Shown in pieces: positions 6,098 to 9,307 of a DNA stretch of 9,307 nucleotides. Position 1 is the first letter of the stretch, and each line of letters opens with the position of its first letter. The notes below the pieces were generated by a model. It worked only from the letters and a program-made list of their open reading frames with translations, did not search any database and was not told the origin of the DNA. This DNA is from Burkholderiaceae bacterium. GTDB taxonomy: Bacteria; Pseudomonadota; Gammaproteobacteria; Burkholderiales; Burkholderiaceae. The position numbers and the translations under genes were made by a program. The stretch is from positions 1-9,307 of the forward strand of contig JAGOEY010000048.1 in assembly GCA_017997515.1 (NCBI GenBank), written 5' to 3'.

Positions 6098-7111
6098 GTG
6101 ACTGATTTTCTTCTGATGCCATTTCTGGGCCAGGCCGTGTGGCTCTGGCTTGTATTCGTCACCGTGGTGGTGGCGCTGCTGGCCTTCGACCTGGGCGTGC
6201 TGCACAAGGACGACCATGCCATCGGCATTGGTGAAAGCCTGCGCCTGTCGGCAGGCTACATCGGCGTTGCCGTCCTGTTCGGCTGCTGGCTGTGGTGGCA
6301 GCTTGGTGCGGAGCGTGGCATCGAGTACTTCACGGGTTTCGTGATCGAGAAGTCGCTCTCCATGGACAACGTGTTCGTGATCGCGATGATCTTCTCGTTC
6401 TTCGCCATTCCGCGCCAATACCAGCACCGTGTGCTGTTCTGGGGCATTCTCGGTGTGATCGTGCTGCGTGCGCTGATGATCGGCCTGGGTGCTGCGCTGG
6501 TCACCCAGTTCTCGTGGGTGTTGTATGTGTTCGGCGCATTTCTGGTGGCCACCGGCGTGAAGATGCTGTGGATGGCCGACCACAAGCCTGACCTGGAAAA
6601 CAACGTGCTGCTGCGCTTCCTGCGCAAGCGCATGCGGGTGACGCCCACCCTGCGCGGCAATGCCTTCTTCGTGCGTGAGCCGCAAGCTCCAGGCGGTGCT
6701 CCGGTGTTGTGGGCCACCCCCTTGTTCCTGGCCTTGTGCCTGGTGGAGTTTGCCGACCTGATCTTCGCTGTGGATTCGGTGCCTGCGATTTTCGCCATCA
6801 CCACCGACCCGTTTATCGTCTACACCAGCAACATCTTCGCCATCCTGGGCCTGCGTGCCCTGTACTTCGCACTGGCCGCCATGATCCACCGGTTCGTGTA
6901 CCTCAAATACGCGTTGGCCCTGGTGCTGGTGTTTATCGGCAGCAAAATCTTTCTGGTGAATCTGGTGGGCAAGTTCCCGCCGCTGCTGAGCTTGTCCGTG
7001 ACGGCTGCCTTGATCGCAGGGGGCGTGCTGGTGTCGCTGTGGAAGACCCGCGGCCAGGCGGCGACAAGCCTGGACGCACCTGACTCGCCACCAAGCGGCC
7101 CCGGTGTATGA
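6098..7111 (+). CDS. TerC/Alx-family integral membrane protein
   Basis: A 337-residue inner-membrane protein with about eight or nine hydrophobic segments, close in length and pattern to E. coli Alx (321). Conserved membrane-embedded acidic residues are visible: D31 in AFDLGVLHKDD, E84 and D90 in FVIEKSLSMDNVFV, and E217, D220 and D226 in VEFADLIFAVDSVPAIFA. Other family signatures are LYVFGAFLVATGVKM, FFVRE, TTDPFIVYTSNIFAILGLRALYF and LKYALALVLVFIGSKI. Members export Mn2+ or help load metal onto exported proteins, and Alx is induced at alkaline pH. The GTG at 6098 gives an N-terminus typical of betaproteobacterial homologues (MTDFLLMPFLGQ). An in-frame ATG at 6116 is an alternative; neither has a visible Shine-Dalgarno sequence. 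The C-terminal 20 residues are hydrophilic and Pro/Ser rich. The gene is last in the zinc ribbon/terB-like/terC series. The substrate is not shown by the sequence. Confidence 0.93.
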   Translation: MTDFLLMPFLGQAVWLWLVFVTVVVALLAFDLGVLHKDDHAIGIGESLRLSAGYIGVAVLFGCWLWWQLGAERGIEYFTGFVIEKSLSMDNVFVIAMIFSFFAIPRQYQHRVLFWGILGVIVLRALMIGLGAALVTQFSWVLYVFGAFLVATGVKMLWMADHKPDLENNVLLRFLRKRMRVTPTLRGNAFFVREPQAPGGAPVLWATPLFLALCLVEFADLIFAVDSVPAIFAITTDPFIVYTSNIFAILGLRALYFALAAMIHRFVYLKYALALVLVFIGSKIFLVNLVGKFPPLLSLSVTAALIAGGVLVSLWKTRGQAATSLDAPDSPPSGPGV

Positions 7112-7124
7112 GGCAGCCATTCAC

Positions 7125-7256
7125 ATGCGGGAGGTGCTTGCGTTGCGGGCACTCTGGTGGCTGCTGGTGGCTGCAGCCTTGCAGGCCACTCCCGGGTCAG
7201 TACAGCTGTATTGCTATGTAATTAATAGCTGTCTGCGCTTATCTATCAAGCGCTAG
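7125..7256 (+). other. Short ORF with signal-peptide-like start running into the repeat
   Basis: An ATG at 7125 opens a 43-codon frame. It begins MREVLALRALWWLLVAAALQ and then ATPGS, like a charged, hydrophobic, AxA-type export signal. The second half (LYCYVINSCLRLSIKR) is translated from the repeat at 7212-7261 and stops within it at 7254-7256. A perfect 10-bp tandem duplication, TGGTGGCTGC (7155-7164, 7165-7174), codes for the Trp/Leu core. The ribosome-binding site is poor (GAGG, 11 nt away). It could be the stump of an exported-protein gene cut by the repeat, or chance. I do not claim it is expressed. Confidence 0.2.
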
Positions 7257-7261
7257 AGGCC
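7212..7261 (+). repeat. Intergenic hairpin repeat, best-preserved copy
   Basis: An AT-rich 50-bp element in GC-rich surroundings with two stem-loops. One is GCTAT-N7-ATAGC (7213-7229), containing TAATTA. The other is GCGCTT-N7-AAGCGC (7235-7253). It ends TAGAGGCC. It resembles a short non-coding repeat family I recall from Comamonadaceae intergenic regions. Related pieces lie at 4171-4214 and, more weakly, within ppc at 1637-1656, both on the opposite strand. Confidence 0.65.
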
Positions 7262-7273
7262 TAAAACGCTATG

Positions 7274-7299
7274 AAAAAACGGCCCGAGGGCCGTTTTTT
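7274..7299. terminator. Bidirectional intrinsic terminator
   Basis: AAAAAACGGCC-CGAG-GGCCGTTTTTT forms an 11-bp stem with a 4-nt loop. The A-tract on one side and the T-tract on the other make it functional on both strands. It sits between the convergent terC-family gene (ending 7111) and trpS (ending 7319), so it can end both transcripts. No further gene is seen in 7257-7318. Confidence 0.92.
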
Positions 7300-7318
7300 T
7301 GTGGGTGCCGCGGCGGGC

Positions 7319-8614
7319 TTATTCCGCTTGCGCCAGCGCCGTCAGTGCCGCCGCCACCTGGCCCTGGGCATCGGCGGTCAGCGGCTCCAGCTGGGCGGCC
7401 AGTTCGGCCAGCGCTTCGGCCGGGGCCTGCTGCAGCCGGGCGATGGCTTGGCCTGCGTCACGCGGGGCGGCGAAGCCGGTGCTTTGCAGCAGCACCTGGC
7501 CTTGGGCGTCGGCCAGCTTGAAATAGAACTTGCCGTCTTTTTCGCGGTACTGCTTGAAGCTGGCGGTGGCTGCTTTGGTGGCTTTGGCCGCCTTTGCCTG
7601 CTGGGTGGCGCCGAGTGGGCGCAGGCCCACGGCATGGCGCAGTTCACGCAGCAGCGGGGTGGCCAGCGCGCGGGCTTTTTCTGCGCCTTTCAGCAGCGCA
7701 GCCTCGACCTGGGCGGGGCTGGCGATCAGTGCTTCGTACTGTGCCCGCATCGGGCCAATCTCGCGGTCAATGCGCTCGAACAGCACTTGTTTGGCGTCGC
7801 CCCAGGCGATGCCATCGGCATAGGCCTTGCGCAGCGCGGCGGTTTCGTCCTCCGACGCAAACGCCTGGTAGATCTGGAACAGGGCGGAGCCTTCGGTGTC
7901 CTTGGGCTCGCCGGGGGCGCGCGAGTCGGTCAGGATGCTGCCGATGAGCTTTTGCAACTGCGCCTGGCTGGAGAACAGCGGGATGGTGTTGTTGTAGCTC
8001 TTGCTCATCTTGCGGCCGTCCAGGCCGGGCAGCAGGGCCACGTTGTCGTCCACCGCCGCTTCGGGCAGCACCAGGTGGTTGCCGTAGAGGTGGTTGAAGC
8101 TGGACGCCATATCGCGCGCCATCTCGATGTGCTGGATCTGGTCGCGGCCCACGGGCACCTTGTGGGCCTTGAACATCAGGATGTCGGCACCCATCAACAC
8201 GGGGTACATGAACAGCCCGGCAGTCACGCCGTCGTCGGGCTCGGTGCCGGCGGCATGGTTCTTGTCCACCGAGGCCTTGTAGGCGTGGGCGCGGTTGAGT
8301 ACACCCTTGCCGGTGACGCAGGTCAGGAACCAGGTCAGCTCGGGAATCTCGGGGATGTCAGACTGGCGGTAGAAGGTGACGTGGTCCGGGTCCAGCCCAG
8401 AGGCCAGCCAGCTGGCGGCGATCTCCAGCGTGGAGCGCTGGATGCGGGCGGGCTCGTCGCACTTGATGAGTGCGTGGAAGTCGGCCAGGAAGTAGAAGTT
8501 CTCCGTGCCGGGGCGGCGGCTGGCCTGCACCGTGGGGCGGATGGCGCCCACGTAGTTGCCCAGGTGGGGCGTGCCGGTGGTGGTGATGCCGGTGAGGAAG
8601 CGTTGAACAGTCAT
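7319..8614 (-). CDS. trpS: Tryptophanyl-tRNA synthetase with C-terminal YegP-like extension
   Basis: Class I aminoacyl-tRNA synthetase that charges tRNA-Trp with tryptophan in the cytoplasm. It has 431 residues, against about 330-335 in E. coli. The catalytic part carries the HIGH-type motif TPHLGNY (15-21), LTWFLTCVTGKGVLNRAHAY, the LMGADILMF region, VGRDQIQHIEMARD and KMSKS (202-206). The normal core ends near residue 334 (HAVGLRPLG). Then come an Ala/Lys/Thr linker (about 338-352), a compact segment FKQYREKDGKFYFKLADAQG continuing to LLQSTGFAAPRDAGQAI (353-391), and an Ala/Leu/Gln-rich helix to the end. The compact segment resembles the YegP/DUF1508 fold. The ATG at 8614 directly precedes the conserved VQRFLTGITTTG and has no clear Shine-Dalgarno sequence. 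The stop of the upstream M50 protease gene lies 19 bp away, suggesting co-transcription. Confidence 0.97.
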   Translation of the reverse strand: MTVQRFLTGITTTGTPHLGNYVGAIRPTVQASRRPGTENFYFLADFHALIKCDEPARIQRSTLEIAASWLASGLDPDHVTFYRQSDIPEIPELTWFLTCVTGKGVLNRAHAYKASVDKNHAAGTEPDDGVTAGLFMYPVLMGADILMFKAHKVPVGRDQIQHIEMARDMASSFNHLYGNHLVLPEAAVDDNVALLPGLDGRKMSKSYNNTIPLFSSQAQLQKLIGSILTDSRAPGEPKDTEGSALFQIYQAFASEDETAALRKAYADGIAWGDAKQVLFERIDREIGPMRAQYEALIASPAQVEAALLKGAEKARALATPLLRELRHAVGLRPLGATQQAKAAKATKAATASFKQYREKDGKFYFKLADAQGQVLLQSTGFAAPRDAGQAIARLQQAPAEALAELAAQLEPLTADAQGQVAAALTALAQAE

Positions 8615-8633
8615 GGCAAAAAAGCAGAAACCA

Positions 8634-9302
8634 TCAGCCCAGCAGCATACGCAGCGGGGTGATTAAAAAGTTGATGACGGTGTAGCCGAAGGACATCAGC
8701 GGGCGCAGCCAGATCGTGCCGACCACGCCGAAAATCACCAGGCCCATCACGATGAAAAAGCCATAGGGCTCCAGGCGCGACACCATCTGTGCCTGCTTCC
8801 AGGGCAGCAGGCCCACCAGGATGCGCCCACCGTCCAGGGGAGGCACCGGGAACAGGTTAAACGCCCACATCACCAGGTTGACCAGTACCCCGGCGCGGGC
8901 CATCTCCAGGAAGAAGCGCTCGTCCATACCCGTACCCACCAGGGTGATCATCACCACAGCCCAGACGATGGCCTGGACAAAGTTGGACGCCGGGCCGGCC
9001 AGCGCCACCCAGACCATGTCGCGCTTGGGGTTGCGCAGGTGGCCGAAGTTCACGGGCACTGGCTTGGCGTAGCCGAACAGAAAGGCGCCCGAGGTGGCGA
9101 AATACAACATGATCGGCATCAGGATGGTGCCGATGGGGTCGATGTGTTTGATCGGGTTGAGGGTGATCCGCCCCAGCATATAGGCCGTGTTGTCGCCAAA
9201 GTGGCGCGCAGCGTAGCCGTGGGCTGCCTCGTGCACGGTGATGGCGAACAGCACCGGCAGGGCGTAGATCAGAACGGTTTGGATAAGGTTTTGGATGTCC
9301 AC
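8634..9302 (-). CDS. Site-2 protease family (M50) membrane zinc metalloprotease
   Basis: A 222-residue multi-pass membrane protein of the small stand-alone M50 type, which has no PDZ domain. It has the zinc-binding HEAAH (24-28) inside the first membrane helix, then GRITLNPIKHIDPIGT, the GYAKPVPV segment, LAGPASN (102-107) and the third zinc-ligand motif FNLFPVPPLDGG (148-159, D157). The four to six hydrophobic segments match intramembrane proteases of the site-2 group; the substrate is unknown. The GTG at 9302 gives the expected DIQNLIQTVLIYALP start, but only 5 bases lie upstream in the window, so the ribosome-binding site cannot be examined and a slightly earlier start cannot be excluded. 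It is followed by trpS after 19 bp, an arrangement I recall from other Burkholderiales. Confidence 0.93.
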   Translation of the reverse strand: MDIQNLIQTVLIYALPVLFAITVHEAAHGYAARHFGDNTAYMLGRITLNPIKHIDPIGTILMPIMLYFATSGAFLFGYAKPVPVNFGHLRNPKRDMVWVALAGPASNFVQAIVWAVVMITLVGTGMDERFFLEMARAGVLVNLVMWAFNLFPVPPLDGGRILVGLLPWKQAQMVSRLEPYGFFIVMGLVIFGVVGTIWLRPLMSFGYTVINFLITPLRMLLG

Positions 9303-9307
9303 GGGGG

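Noticed and set aside
5756..7120. A 454-codon minus-strand frame opposite the terB-like and terC-family genes
   Set aside because: Its composition (His, Gln, Asp, Arg rich) is the usual antisense image of membrane and GC-rich genes. The plus-strand frames have family motifs and, for the terB-like gene, a ribosome-binding site.
7271..8662. A 463-codon plus-strand frame opposite trpS
   Set aside because: It starts within the terminator hairpin and runs antisense to an intact trpS with HIGH and KMSKS motifs; glycine-rich shadow.
1..9307. CRISPR arrays, tRNA or rRNA genes, insertion sequences, phage genes
   Set aside because: No regularly spaced repeats, no cloverleaf-like sequences with the GTTCGA..C pattern, no transposase, integrase or phage motifs were seen. 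The AGTTCGA at 5226 is part of the LysR-type dyad and not a T-arm.

Overview
The window looks like chromosomal DNA of a GC-rich betaproteobacterium of the order Burkholderiales, most likely family Comamonadaceae (Rhodoferax/Acidovorax type). This rests on the protein family resemblances, on the divergent hemC/ppc arrangement, and on short AT-rich hairpin repeats (TGCTAT...AGGCC type) that I recall from intergenic regions of that family. No search was run, so the genus is not claimed.

Layout. (1) Positions 1-1120, minus strand: the heme biosynthesis pair hemC and hemD; hemD runs off the left edge. (2) 1121-1270: a divergent control region full of ATGCAT palindromes. (3) 1271-4060, plus strand: a complete ppc (phosphoenolpyruvate carboxylase). 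(4) 4061-4239: a convergent spacer with a possible hairpin and a degenerate repeat copy. (5) 4240-7111: a four-gene accessory block. A NhaR-like LysR regulator on the minus strand faces away from three plus-strand genes: a 70-residue TFIIB-type zinc ribbon protein, a TerB-like protein and a TerC/Alx-family membrane protein. The 120-bp divergent promoter region carries clear LysR-type dyads. (6) 7112-7318: a spacer with a short hydrophobic ORF, a repeat copy and a strong bidirectional terminator. (7) 7319-9302, minus strand: trpS, preceded by a site-2 protease family (M50) membrane protease gene 19 bp upstream, probably one transcript.

How the genes may work together. HemC and HemD act consecutively in tetrapyrrole synthesis, and Ppc feeds oxaloacetate into the TCA cycle. 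The most interesting part is the regulator/zinc ribbon/TerB/TerC block. NhaR responds to Na+ and pH in enterobacteria, and Alx/TerC proteins are linked to alkaline response and Mn2+ export. The arrangement therefore suggests an ion- or pH-stress module in which a LysR-type regulator controls a TerC-type transporter. This is an inference from families and gene order. A second notable point is that TrpS carries a C-terminal extension resembling the YegP/DUF1508 fold.
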